Shown piece by piece: positions 33,974 to 44,220 of a stretch of 64,000 nucleotides of DNA. Every line of letters begins with the position of its first letter. Positions within the stretch are counted from its first letter, which is position 1. The translations under genes were made by a program, and so were the position numbers. Source of the DNA: Selaginella moellendorffii (lineage: Eukaryota > Streptophyta > Lycopodiopsida > Selaginellales > Selaginellaceae); the NCBI RefSeq assembly GCF_000143415.4, contig NW_003314262.1:1043960-1107959 (forward strand). The letters run 5' to 3'. A model generated the notes under the pieces. It was not told where the DNA came from and ran no database searches. It saw only the letters and a list, made by a program, of their open reading frames with translations.

Positions 33974-36275
33974 TAGCCAAACCTTAAGTCCAGTTTAACC
34001 CGGGGCGGGGGATTGAGAGAGATTTGGGAATCCGTGGATAAATGGTTAATGCTCCATTGCTCGTGCAGTGAGTAGTTGAAATCAAGTACCACCAAGTAGG
34101 AGTTGGTACAAAAGGTGGGAACCTTGATGAGGGAACTTAGCAAAGGCCAAGGCGGTGTTGGTTGGATAGATGAGGTAAGTTGGCAAAATGGAAACAAAAA
34201 ACTTTTGGCTTACAATTTGGTATTAAAGCCTTTTCCTTAGTTCTAGCAAAGGATAGAGGTGGATTGCTGGGAGAGGGGTGTAAACGAACCAAGGCAGAGA
34301 CAAAACCTCCTCTGAAGATGGAGCCTCTAGTCGAACAAGAGGCTATGGATGAGGAATCTTTGCATGAGGAGGACTCTAGTGAGGGAACTTCCAAACAGGA
34401 TAGTGGTGAGATTCGGTCATCCAAGGCTCAATTGGATGTTCTAGAAGGACAATTGGCATAGTCCAATGCTCTGCTGAAGACTTTCATACGCAAGCTAAAG
34501 CGTGACAAAAAGTGGAAGAAAAGGCAAAAAATTGCAAATGCTGGTAGTGCAGAAGGTGCGGACCCTTCGGCAGGGACTGAGGTATAACCCAACAAGGTCA
34601 AACAGATCAAAGTGGAATCAGTCCCTCAGGCAGTTCCCAAGTACAAACCAAAGCCCCCACCAGTCTTTAAGGGAGTGAATGACTATAAAGTGGTGAAGGA
34701 TTGGTTTTACGATATGGAGGACTACTTCCAAGTGTTGCAGTTACCGAGCTCGGAGAAGGTCCCATGTGCAAAACTGTGCTTAGTAGATAATGCCAAGTCT
34801 TGGTGGAGAACGATAGAGGCCAACGAAGGACCGGTGGCCACTTGGGAAATGATAAAAGCGAGGATTCATGTGACATATATTCCTCTGAATGCTACTCTAC
34901 ACTTAAGGGATGAGCTGAGTAGGCTGAAGCAGACCAGAACCATTCAAGAGTATGTGAATGGGTTTATAGCAAAGAGGATACTTGTTACGGATATGGGTGA
35001 TAGATGCATTCCATGCCTTTATATCAGGCTTGAAAACCTGGACTCGTAGCAAGGTGATGCTTTAGAACCCGACCAACTAGAAGGAAGCATTAGATGCAGC
35101 TTTCAAGGTGCATTTCAATGATAACCTACGAAAGGGGAACACGACAAGGTCGGAGTCCATGTTTAGCAAAGGGGCCAAACCAAGGGGAATATATAGCAAA
35201 GGAAAATTCAAGAGGAGTTTCTCTAAGAATGAGTTCTTGCGGTTCCAAAAAGGCACATCCGGTGGCCAGCAAGCAAGTACGTGGGGGAGTCAAGCAAAAA
35301 GAGACAAACCCATGGATAAGAAGGTCAAGTCTGTTAACAGCATGGGAAATAACGTATGTTGCAACTACGGTGAAGTGGGACACTTTTTAAGGGAATGTCC
35401 CTACCCGAAGAAGGCTAGAGCCAATATGGCCATTAAGTCGGGTGAAATCCAAATTGAGGTATGTGATCCAGTCCTTAGCTCAAAGTTACTCATTACCCGA
35501 GCAACTTTGGTAAAGAGTCGTTTGCGACATTTACTAACCCTCTAAGGGAAGCTCAGAGGTAGCTTTGTTAAGATCTTTATTGACACGGGTGCTTTGGATA
35601 ATTTTGTGGCTGCAAACATAGTCCAATAAGCCGGACTAATGGTCCAGCGGCTGGGTGAACCAAGGACGATAGGGTTTGTTCAAGGTAGCCAAAACACCGA
35701 TGAGATACTTCAACAAGCGAGAGTCGAAGTAGGGACATGGAAAGTAGACATGGATTTCACCGTGTTGGACATGGTAGGATTTGACGTAATCTTTGGGATG
35801 GATTGGTTCAATTGGTTTGTAGTAGCTCTACATGAACAAAGTAGGAACCTTGTGGTACTGGCGAATGCCCGGGGAGAATGATCTAGGGTGGAGGCCCAAG
35901 ATCTAAAGGTAGGGCAATGTAAGGCCAAAGACTTGTTTAAACCTAGTGTCCATGAGAGGAGAACTCACTAAAGGAACCAAGGCAACATTTTTATGCTTAC
36001 TCTCGGTGAAGAGTGACAAAAAGACGGGAATAAAAGATGTACCTTTAGTGATCCAGTGGGTGTTGGACCAATTCCAAGATACCATGCTAGAGGAGCTACC
36101 GGCAGGGTTGCCCCCTGCACGACTGATAGAACACAGGATTGAGCCGGTCGAGGGTGCTAAGGCAGTGGTTCGTCCCCCCTATCGTTTGAATGAAAAGGAA
36201 CTCAAGAAGCTCAAGCGCCAACTAGAAGAGTTTGTGGACAAAGGGTATGTTAGGTTGAGCAAGTTGCCGTATGAG
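33974..36275 (+). pseudogene. Family 1 copy A: rest of 5' LTR, gag and pol up to early RT, truncated
   Basis: LTR remainder to TTGGCTTACA (34214), PBS-like TTTGGTATTAAAGCC, then a gag-pol frame full of lesions. The gag ATG is deleted, and there is a TAG at 34459-34461 where copy B has CAG, plus a further TAA in the EV-PNKV stretch. Recognisable parts: [20 protein letters not shown], a zinc knuckle with a Cys replaced (CCNYGEVGHFLREC), a DTGALDNFV protease and RT start [20 protein letters not shown]. Homology stops abruptly at about 36272 in the RT 'SPYGAPVLF' region, where a gypsy-2-type LTR piece begins. It cannot be functional. Confidence 0.9.
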
Positions 36276-36825
36276 TGTCGTGAATGTGACTTTAGGTATC
36301 GAAAGTTACTTGTCGGCTAATCCTTACGGACACTCTTTTTCTTACTGCCATGATGGCAGGAGGTCGGTATTGCTGGACCCATTATCAGTCTCTGCCTAAG
36401 CTAGTTGAGAAACTGGTCTTCGCGTGTGCACTTGACCAGATGAGCATAAGGAAGGAAATCCTAAGTGTCTATTTAATCAAGCATACTTGACTTGGTTAAA
36501 GAAACTCATTCGTTGACTTGCACTTGCTAGTGTTGGGAACCCCCGTGATATTGAGCTTGGTCCCTCAATATCGCTAGATGATAACTTACCGTGTCTGCCA
36601 AACACCCTCACTATCATGCCTTTTGTGTTAGTCTCAATTCGGTCCTAAATACTATTTATGGAAAGTGTCTAGATTTGCTCATTTGGCATATTTACAAAAT
36701 GTAGAGATTGGCCTGAATACAATGGTGTTCATCCCATGTCCAAATTTGCATTCTAGCACCATTCCATATTTAGTAAGTTTCGAGCTTTTCCCAGAGACTA
36801 ACTTCTGATACTAAAGGAGGCTTGG
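36276..36825 (+). repeat. LTR-like repeat R1, plus-strand copy (gypsy-2 LTR type)
   Basis: Starts TGTCGTGAATGTGAC, and its first about 450 bp match the reverse complement of 61629-62110, which is the 5' LTR of gypsy-2. Shared words include GACTTTAGGTATC, TTTTGTGTTAGTCTCA and TATGGAAAGTGTCT. It truncates copy A. The right end is unclear because similarity fades after GTAGAGATTGG. Confidence 0.7.
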
Positions 36826-36893
36826 GGTAAAAGCCCAAAGTGTGTGTTCCTCAAGGGGGGGGGGGGGGGGTTCCAAATATATAGTAGGGATAG
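36826..36893 (+). repeat. Small family 1 LTR core fragment with G-run
   Basis: GGGGTAAAAGCCCAAAG, a G-run of about 17, then TTCCAAATATATAGTAGGGA. This matches the core of the family 1 LTR only. Confidence 0.7.
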
Positions 36894-36914
36894 TGGGTAG
36901 GTTGGGCATGGCTG

Positions 36915-37157
36915 ACCAACCTAAGGCATAGTCTAGCTCCCGCTTGCGTGCCTATCCTTGTTCTACATCTGGCCTGGGTCTAAGCCCAGACTCCATTCCA
37001 TACTAGCTGGTGGAGTACCCATATCCTTGCGTTAGGCCACCGATATGCTGAAATAGCACCAAACTCCGTTTGACTCCGTTTTGCTTGTTGTCCTGGCATT
37101 GGGATGTTGGTTGCTCTAGGACTGTTCCAAGTCGCTCCGAGCTCTTGTCCCTTTGCT
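36915..37157. repeat. Repeat C1, right copy
   Basis: Direct repeat of 23860-24115, ending at the same GTCCCTTTGCTC word. It directly abuts the truncated RT of gypsy-2. Confidence 0.7.
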
Positions 37158-38488
37158 CATAAGATCCATACTGAGTCTTAAAGGCTATCTTCTCCACATC
37201 CTAATCTACCACCCATATCTGATGATACCTGGATCACAAATCAAGTTGCATAAAATACTTAGCCTTTACGAGTTGGTCAAACAAATCATTAATGTGAGGC
37301 AAAGGATAATTGTTTTTGACCATGACCTTGTTGAGTGCCCAATAGTCAATACACATTCTCATGATTCCATCCTTTTTCATAACAAAAAGGACCAATGCTC
37401 TATAAGGTGACTTGGTCGGATATGACCTTTGTCAAGAAGCTCCGTGAGTTGCTTCTTGAGTTCAACCATTTCCTTGATGCTCAAATGATACGGAGCTTTT
37501 GTTGGTGGTTTAGAACCTAGAATGACCTCAATCCGATGATCAACCTCACGGCTAGGAGGTAGCTCTTGTGCCAAATCCCTCGGAAAGATATCTTGATTCC
37601 GCACCAACAACTCCAATATCTTCTTTGATATAGGATCAACCCCATTGCCAATTTGAACTGAGTCACCAACACCCTCAGCTTCCATCACTTGAACCCAAAA
37701 GGTCTAACATCCCTTCTTAGTTACTTTTTTGAGCGGCTCTCGCAGTTAGGAATTTAGCATCCCAATCTTTTGAGGAGCACTTTTGCAACTGGAAGGTCAC
37801 ATCGGGATGTCTTTCTGACTTCAATGTGATATGACTTTGTCCAGCACCATAAAATTCCTTTAATATATTTGTTGAAGAAATCCATACCAAACATCATCTG
37901 AAAATCTGGTATCTTCAACACTACCAAGTCCACTTTTTTTATCCATGTTGATATTTTTTTTGGAACATCACTCACAAATTTTTTGGCTACTTGCCCACCT
38001 TCCACAAACCGGAAGTGCATGGGTGACATCTGCTCAGCATTCAATCCTATCAACTTAACTAAGTCTTCGGATATCACGCTGTGTATAGCTCCTATGTTTA
38101 TCATCACTTGGATTTAGTGTTCGTGGACAAAGCCTACCAGATACATTATTGGATCAGTGTTTGCATTGACTGTGAGAAAAGCAACAAAAGTAACTCACCT
38201 CCTCTTCCTCATAGTTTGCATTGACCAACTCGTCAACCCCTTCAACTTCACCACCACTATCTTTCCTCATGACATTAACACAAGACTGTGTCTTATGCTT
38301 GTTGGGACATTCCGAGGACCTATGTCTTGACTCTCCACAATGGAAGCAATGACCCACACTACCTGTTCCGCTAGGAGCAGGTTTTGCAAGTTGTTGCTAC
38401 TTGTACCTACTAGGAGGAGGAATAGAAGGCCTAGGATTAGAAGAAATTGTGGGTGGGCTCCAACCACCACCACCTTTGTTAATTGTTG
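37158..38488 (-). pseudogene. Gypsy-2 pol remnant: zinc knuckle, protease and N-terminal RT
   Basis: Minus-strand order. Zinc knuckle CFHCGESRHRSSEC (about 38310-38350). A protease-like region where the active site DTGA is replaced by NIGA (MINIGAIHSVISEDL, 37754-38107), with FQMMFGMDFFNKY. Then [50 protein letters not shown] (37377-37688) and the RT end EKIAFKTQYGSYE at about 37160, where the sequence is cut by repeat C1. Several stops. The gag half continues beyond the DNA transposon at 44221. Confidence 0.85.
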
Positions 38489-38496
38489 CTTGTGAG

Positions 38497-38572
38497 GAGC
38501 CCGGGTAGGTTTTGAGCTCATGAGCTCACGGCTTCTCAAACATAAGAAAAACATTGGTTCGTCCCGAACCAA
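38497..38572 (+). repeat. Left terminal inverted repeat and subterminal palindrome
   Basis: TIR 38497-38518. The near-palindrome TTGGTTCGTCCCGAACCAA at 38554-38572 is the inverted counterpart of 44099-44117 (18 of 19 positions). Confidence 0.75.
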
Positions 38573-38671
38573 CATCTTTCCATTTTTCAAATTTTGATTT
38601 AATCTATATTTCCAAGTAAATTCGACCAATAAAATACAAATATAAATATAGATCTGAACACTAAAAGCAAT

Positions 38672-41600
38672 CTAAAAACACTTCTCAAGCTCCGCAATTG
38701 TAAAGCTTGCCTGGTGGATGTGATAGTCGATCTTAGGATCTTGGTTTAGTTCCTGCATAAAAATGTAATAAATGTGCTTGCAGGCTAAATATACCTTTCC
38801 CTTGTTCTCCTGCTGTGTAAAATCTGGACAGGTACAGGATGGATTTTCGCAGATTTTAATAGTGTAGCTCGTACCCTTTGATGACTCAGTCACAATAATA
38901 AACTCTTTAGCCATAGCACTGATATAGTTTGTCTTTGTGATTGTGCACTTTAGCTCTTTTGCCAACTTGATCTTCTCTTGTGCACCTTTTGAAATGGAAG
39001 ACCTATATTGTACAGCCTTCCCATTCCTATCTGGTCGTGTATGCCGGTCTAGTGTTGATATTGGTGGCATAGTAGTACTCACAGCAACATTTGAGGAAGT
39101 CTTTAGCTTGAAACCTGCTCTCTCCAGACTTTCAATCTCTTCTTTCAAAAGATTGCAGCTTCGCTCAACTGGCCACTCCTCTGGCACAGAATTTGGCTTC
39201 AAAATAATTGAGCTGTGGATCCAGCTTGTATGAGTAACATCAGTCCCACAACAGTAAATCCAGCTTGACTGGCGGCCCTTCACTCCTAGATCTTGACAGC
39301 CCTAGAAACATGGCACTGCTGAAGAACTTGAACCTGAGCGCACAAAAGCGAGACACTGACCTCAACTCCCAATCATTCCAGAGTAACGTGCATTGCTCTT
39401 GGCACTGACTCTTCGAATTGCCCAGTTGATATGAGAAATTGGCTCACGAGAAATAACCTTTTCAACCTTTGGCACTGGACTTACTTGTATAACAACTGGC
39501 ACCTCCTCCACCCCATGTTCCTTAGTTCTTTTTCGGTGTCGTGGAATAGAATGGTAGTCAAACTTTGGACGGTGAGAGCTAGAAGGAGTGATGTTTGACC
39601 CATCAAATGTCTGTCGACACTTCATACGGGCTGTTCTCATGTCCCCAAGTGGTTCATAACTTGATTTCATAGGAGTTCTAGCAACAACTTCCTCCACTAT
39701 CTTAGACATTGACCCTGCTGCTGGTGTTGTCCTTCTACCAACCCGCTCTTGAAGCCTATCTAAGTTTGGACCTGTACTAGCAAACCTTGCTTCCTGTGTA
39801 GCCAAAGCTTTTGATGACTGCTCAAGAGATCTAGTGAGGTCGGAGAGTGTAGCTTCATAGAGGGACACTTTTCCTTTCCCTGCTTCGGAAGCTCTCCAAC
39901 TCTAATGTTTGCTCTCAGAGAGATTAATTGTTGGTGTAAGTGCAATATCATCAAGTGGTTGATCCTACAAAAAATGCAACATTTGAATGTGACAAGAAAG
40001 AAAATGAGAGAAAGCTTACATGGAGAGTATAATGACCCCATTGAAACATTCGAACTTCCCACCATGCAAGCCAGCATTCCATTTGTGGAAGGTTTTTAAT
40101 TGGCACTTTGTCTCTTTCATGCCACCATATGCGCATTTCATTTGCCTTTGCCTCGTGCTCCTCTTTAGTTGGTGCATCCATCCATTCCCGACAAAGCTGC
40201 TTGAATTTGTGATGGAAGGTAAACTTGATGCATCGGCAATGTTCATTGACGCTCTTTGCCCAATGAAACTCACAACTCTTCTCTCTACCTTGTAATAGCT
40301 GACTTTTATCACCTCCAAATACTTGTCGTACAGCCAACCAGTTAGCACCAGCTGCATCTGCCATGAAAACACGGAAGTTGGGTTTCTTCCCGGTTTGCTG
40401 TTCAACAATCTCTGACATACATGTCCAAAAGACGGTTTGTGCTTGAAAATCTTGAACCTTGAATTCGGCTATAGCTATAGTCAAATTGCACTGCAACCTA
40501 TAAAAGGAATGGTTATAATGTAAATCGGTATGGATCCTTAAAAAATGAAAAACCACTTGTGATCATAAACATGAGCTCCCATTGTTGACCAGCCTAAAAC
40601 TCGTTCCATATGGTCAAAATGGATCCAGGAATTAACCAAATCCCCATCTCCATCCATATCCATTCGTTGTACAAAGTCCACACCCGAAGCAGGACCAAGG
40701 GTAGACATCTTAAAGATGAAAGGGTGTTGATTGTTCGAAGTCACTTGTCCAACGAATAAGCTCCCATGAATAAACTCATAAGAACATTTTCTCTTTAGCT
40801 CCAAAATCCCATCCAATCCAGATTGAAGCTTTCCATCTCGCCCTTCTCGCATCCAGTTCTTTATTCTACCAAAAAAAAGAGTGTTATTAGTGATAAAGTA
40901 GAGTTAAGTGTTAATTTTATACCTGTTTAAATTTGTCATGGGTTTTATATTTTGAAGTAGGTCCTTCAAGCTATTTTCCATGAATTCTTTTTTGCCATCA
41001 GATTATAGCAACATGTCCACCACATAGTCCTTTAGTACAGACTGTTGAACACACTTTGGAGTTGCTGCACTTTTCTTCCTAGCCTCTATAGTAACAGTAG
41101 TCTTCAAATTGCGAAAAGAATCACGGCGGATTCCTTCCTCGATTGCATGTTGGTGGTATCCAACATGCACTGCTGCTCTGCCTAAACATCCATCTCGTGG
41201 AAGAAAATAATACATTTTCGCATCGCAACATGCTTGACACACAGGTGTTGCCCCGCATTTGCAACATCTAAATCCTGTAGCAACTTCATCACGCCTAGGG
41301 GGATTGATTGTTGAGCCTTCAAAGAAACACATATTCTTGCCATGATCAGAAATGCATTTCTCAACGACACACTAAAGCTGTCCACCACAATGGACTATGG
41401 ACACAGATCCATTGAAATGAGAGAAGTGGGTCGTCTTTACTTTGCACCAATTATGTGGATCAAGACGCGTCTCCATACCCCTTTTCCTACTTGACAAACT
41501 TGCTGGTGGAAACTTGAAGAATATATTCCCATTATAGGAAGAAGGAAGCTCCTCACCTCTCATGTACTGGAACTCTTTCAATTCCAACCGTAATGATCGA

Positions 41601-42031
41601 GATTGCCAAAATGCCTTATCCACCACTTCAAAAACTGGTCCAGAAGGAACACACCTACTTGTCTGGGAAGCTATGTCGGGAAGCTCATCTTCTTCATTTT
41701 CGTCACTGGAGAGAATAACAACTTCATCCTTCACTCCTTGCACAGTTGGCTGTGAAACTGATACGCTCTCCTCTCCTCGCTTCGGAGATCCTATAACTAG
41801 AATCTCTTGACCTGTACATCTATCAAGATCCCATTGAATCCCATTCTCTCCCACACCACTATCGAGAAGAATGGATTTTTCTATTTGATTACCCTTATCA
41901 CGACATACATTCTCCAAACTAACTGATCCTGGCTTTAGCTTGAATCTTTTGCAGAGGAAGTTCTCTCCTATAACACTCTTAGAGAAAACAATTGAAGGCT
42001 CTTGATCAAACTTCAAACAGAATTCTCTCAT
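38672..42031 (-). pseudogene. SWIM-finger transposase (MULE-like), multiple nonsense codons
   Basis: Starts at ATG 42031 (MREFCLKFDQEP). About 220 residues with no assigned fold are followed by a Cys-rich finger (CCKCGATPVCQACC, about 41230-41275). The catalytic domain is split by short introns (for example 40866-40922): VYDHKWLQCNLTIAIAEFK (first Asp), FRVFMADAAGANWLAVRQVF (second Asp), SCEFHWAKSVNEHC (C..H motif), CWLAWWEVRMFQWG (candidate Glu). A low-complexity region follows, then a C-terminal SWIM finger with CTC and CKH (CTCPDFTQQ, YLACKHIYYIFM). In-frame stops at 41372-41374 (TAG), 41003-41005 (TAA), 39903-39905 (TAG) and 39362-39364 (TGA) break an otherwise continuous reading of roughly 900 residues. 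Confidence 0.85.
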
Positions 42032-42515
42032 ATCTTCTCCTTGCTCGAGCACTTAGAAAAAATTTTGGGGAGAAACTGACAAGAAAGAACAAAGATATTC
42101 TTCTGTATTGTGAGCATTAATTAGCTATGTCCTTGCAAAGGACAAGTTAATTATTTTAACAAAATATACAATCATTTAGAATCTAGAGAGATATGAGAAT
42201 CTTAAAGAGCCACCCATATTAATTGTATAATTGATTGTGAGAGGAATAATATTGTTGAAATGAATGTGGTTATGAGTGAGAAGCACCAGTCAATCACAAA
42301 AGTTGTAGCATTCATTGTTTGTTCTCCCTTTCATCTCCATGCTCTCTTCCCTTCAAGAGAGTTTCATTCTTTTGTGACGAGTGAGAGAGACTCAAGCTCG
42401 GAAAGGTTGGTTCGTGCACGGTTTTTTCGTCGTGATAGCTTGATATAGTGATAATGACATTGTTGAAGTTCAACAACTAAACCTAGGAGTCAGCACTCAG
42501 GAAACCATTCAGGAG
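42032..42515. promoter_or_regulatory. Divergent intergenic region of the DNA transposon
   Basis: About 480 bp, AT-rich, between the two divergent genes; presumably holds both promoters. A short inverted repeat GTCCTT-GCA-AAGGAC lies at about 42130. TTGGTTCGTGCACG at 42407-42420 resembles one half of the subterminal palindromes, so the transposase or the second protein might bind here as well. No TATA box could be assigned with confidence. Confidence 0.5.
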
Positions 42516-43887
42516 ATGCCAAATCCAAATACCGTTGAACCAGAGGAAACTGTACAGGAAATTCCAGCACAAGAGATTCCAGTACCTGCTCCTCGCAACC
42601 CCCGAAGGGGCCGTCATGATGCCTTTCATGAGAGTAAGGACTTTGATTTGGAACATTCTTTTATTCATTCTTGACTTCACTTTTTTTTTTATAGATGTTG
42701 CAAAGAGTAGCCATCAGTCTTTTTGGCGGACTAAGACATTCTTCCCATCCCTCCCTACGGCTACACATGATGACCTAGAAGAGCTCTCCTCTGCAGCGAT
42801 GCATAAACAGGTTAGTAAGCATGAATTTTATCTTCAAGTTCTAATAGTTGATTTTCAGGTTCGCCCTCTATACCCAACGGCCAGTGTTGGGGAAGTTGCT
42901 GTTCTCATTGGGGATTACACACGGCTTTTAGATGCTACTAGTCGGGAGCTTTACATGCTTGATCGGTGGATCCATGGTTTGGGTCAGCTCACACCTTATG
43001 GGAAGATCGATTTCATCTTTTTCGATCTTCCCGATGGGATGCCACCACCGCAGGGGGATACTCTGTCATGGAATGTGTTGCAAGCCCAACACATTTCCCA
43101 AGCCTCAAAGGTTGTGAGCAGCTTCATGACATACGAGGGTGTGGTTGTCATGATCCTTCCTCGCTCTCTAATGTGGGAAGGCCTTCTCGCACACTTGGCT
43201 GACAACGATGATGGATTTGTTGAGTTTTCATCTGGCTGCCTTCTTTCGAGTATGGCGGTGGACACAAAAGGCACTAGCAGGCAGACGCGAAAGGTGTGTG
43301 ACTTCTTTATTTATAAATTAACTCTATTCTATTTTTTTTTTCCAGATTTATTCCTGGAACTACCATGCTCTATGCCACATTGGGAACCGGCGTAATGCCA
43401 CACGAGCTGATGAGCGTGCTGCTCTTGCTTTACCAAGATATGACAGCTCTACAGACATCATCCCAAATGTGATTGACTTGGACGTTCTTCACCAGCGTTC
43501 CCTGGTTATCGACATTGCTCAGTCACGGCCATGCAAATCTTGTTGGAGTTATTCTGTCCACCAAAGGCGATTGTGCTTGATGCTACAGCAAGATTTGGAT
43601 CAATGGTGTAGGCAGCAAAAGAGACAAGCCGAGCGGTTTTTGCACTTGAGAAGGAAGGTGCCTTTGAGGACATTCTTAGGAGATTTTGCGACAGGTGATG
43701 TTAGTGCTTGAAATAATCTATAATATTTATTCTCAAATGTTTCTATTTTATTAGGTCTACACTTATCACACACAGTGTTTCAGTCCACATGCTTGATCTT
43801 GATGATATGGATGATCATATGGACCAAAGTCAATTCCACTTACCTATTTATGCTAAACGTATGGCACAACATTACATACAACACTAG
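42516..43887 (+). pseudogene. Transposon-borne DNA methyltransferase-like gene (beta-class motif order), five exons
   Basis: Exons 42516-42633, 42695-42810, 42859-43293, 43346-43694 and 43755-43887 (all GT-AG), about 383 codons. After a Pro/Glu-rich start the third exon reads GKIDFIFFDLPDGMPPPQGD; DLPDG (43024-43038) sits where N4/N6 methyltransferases have D/N/S-PP-Y/W. It is followed by a helix-strand unit with EGVVVMILPRSLMWEGLLAHL. The fourth exon holds LLELFCPPKAIVLDATARFG, then SMV, a TAG (43609-43611), and AAKETSRAVFALEKEG. This matches the C-terminal 'LI..LSPPG..VLDPFAGSGTT..AA...GR..IGIE' block (motif I) of these enzymes. Motif IV before motif I is the beta/permuted order. One base is in excess or missing near 43530. 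The gene looks inactive in this copy, and the degenerate motif IV questions catalysis. It could instead be an MT-A70 relative. Confidence 0.6.
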
Positions 43888-44080
43888 CCTATAGTGAAGG
43901 AGCATTCCACTATACCCATTTCTACTTTTCTGGATATGGAAGTAGAAGAAGATTGAATATATTCTGATTTTAATATAAATTATATTGTTTAATATATTAT
44001 TTTCTTTTTTTGTAGACTAAAAGATTAGTTCATGTCGAACCAATAATCTACATGAGCTTATGGAATACCTTAAACACCTA

Positions 44081-44220
44081 GATTTTATGTTAAAATTCTT
44101 GGTTCGGGACGAACTAAGGTAGTGCCATTAAACTTTCGCTAGTTAGGGGATTGTATTGACTTCCTTTGACTTTTGTTGACTTTCATTGACTTGAGCTCAG
44201 CTCAAAAACTACCCAACCCC
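44081..44220 (-). repeat. Right terminal inverted repeat, subterminal palindrome and TTGAC cluster
   Basis: Palindrome TTGGTTCGGGACGAACTAA at 44099-44117. Between it and the TIR (44199-44220) the words TTGACTT, TTGACTTT and ATTGACTT recur four to five times (44155-44192), like tandem binding sites; TTGAC is also the core of plant W-boxes. Confidence 0.65.

Larger units (their letters stand above)
38497..44220. mobile_element. MULE-like DNA transposon carrying a transposase and a DNA-methyltransferase-like gene
   Basis: 5.72-kb element inserted in the gag region of gypsy-2. A perfect 8-bp duplication CTTGTGAG flanks it (38489-38496, 44221-44228). Terminal inverted repeats are about 22 bp and imperfect: left GAGCCCGGGTAGGTTTTGAG, right (reverse complement) GGGGTTGGGTAGTTTTTGAG. 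Subterminal 19-bp near-palindromes occur near both ends. It has two divergent genes separated by about 480 bp: a transposase leftward (start 42031) and a five-exon methyltransferase-like gene rightward (42516-43887). Both carry nonsense mutations, so this copy is dead. An SWIM finger in the transposase argues for the Mutator-like superfamily, although an 8-bp duplication is also typical of other superfamilies. Confidence 0.85.

Noticed and set aside
38497-44220. Classification as a Kyakuja-Dileera-Zisupton element because of the 8-bp duplication
   Set aside because: The C-terminal SWIM finger and the C..H motif after the second Asp fit Mutator-like transposases better; the duplication length alone is not decisive, so the class is left as MULE-like.
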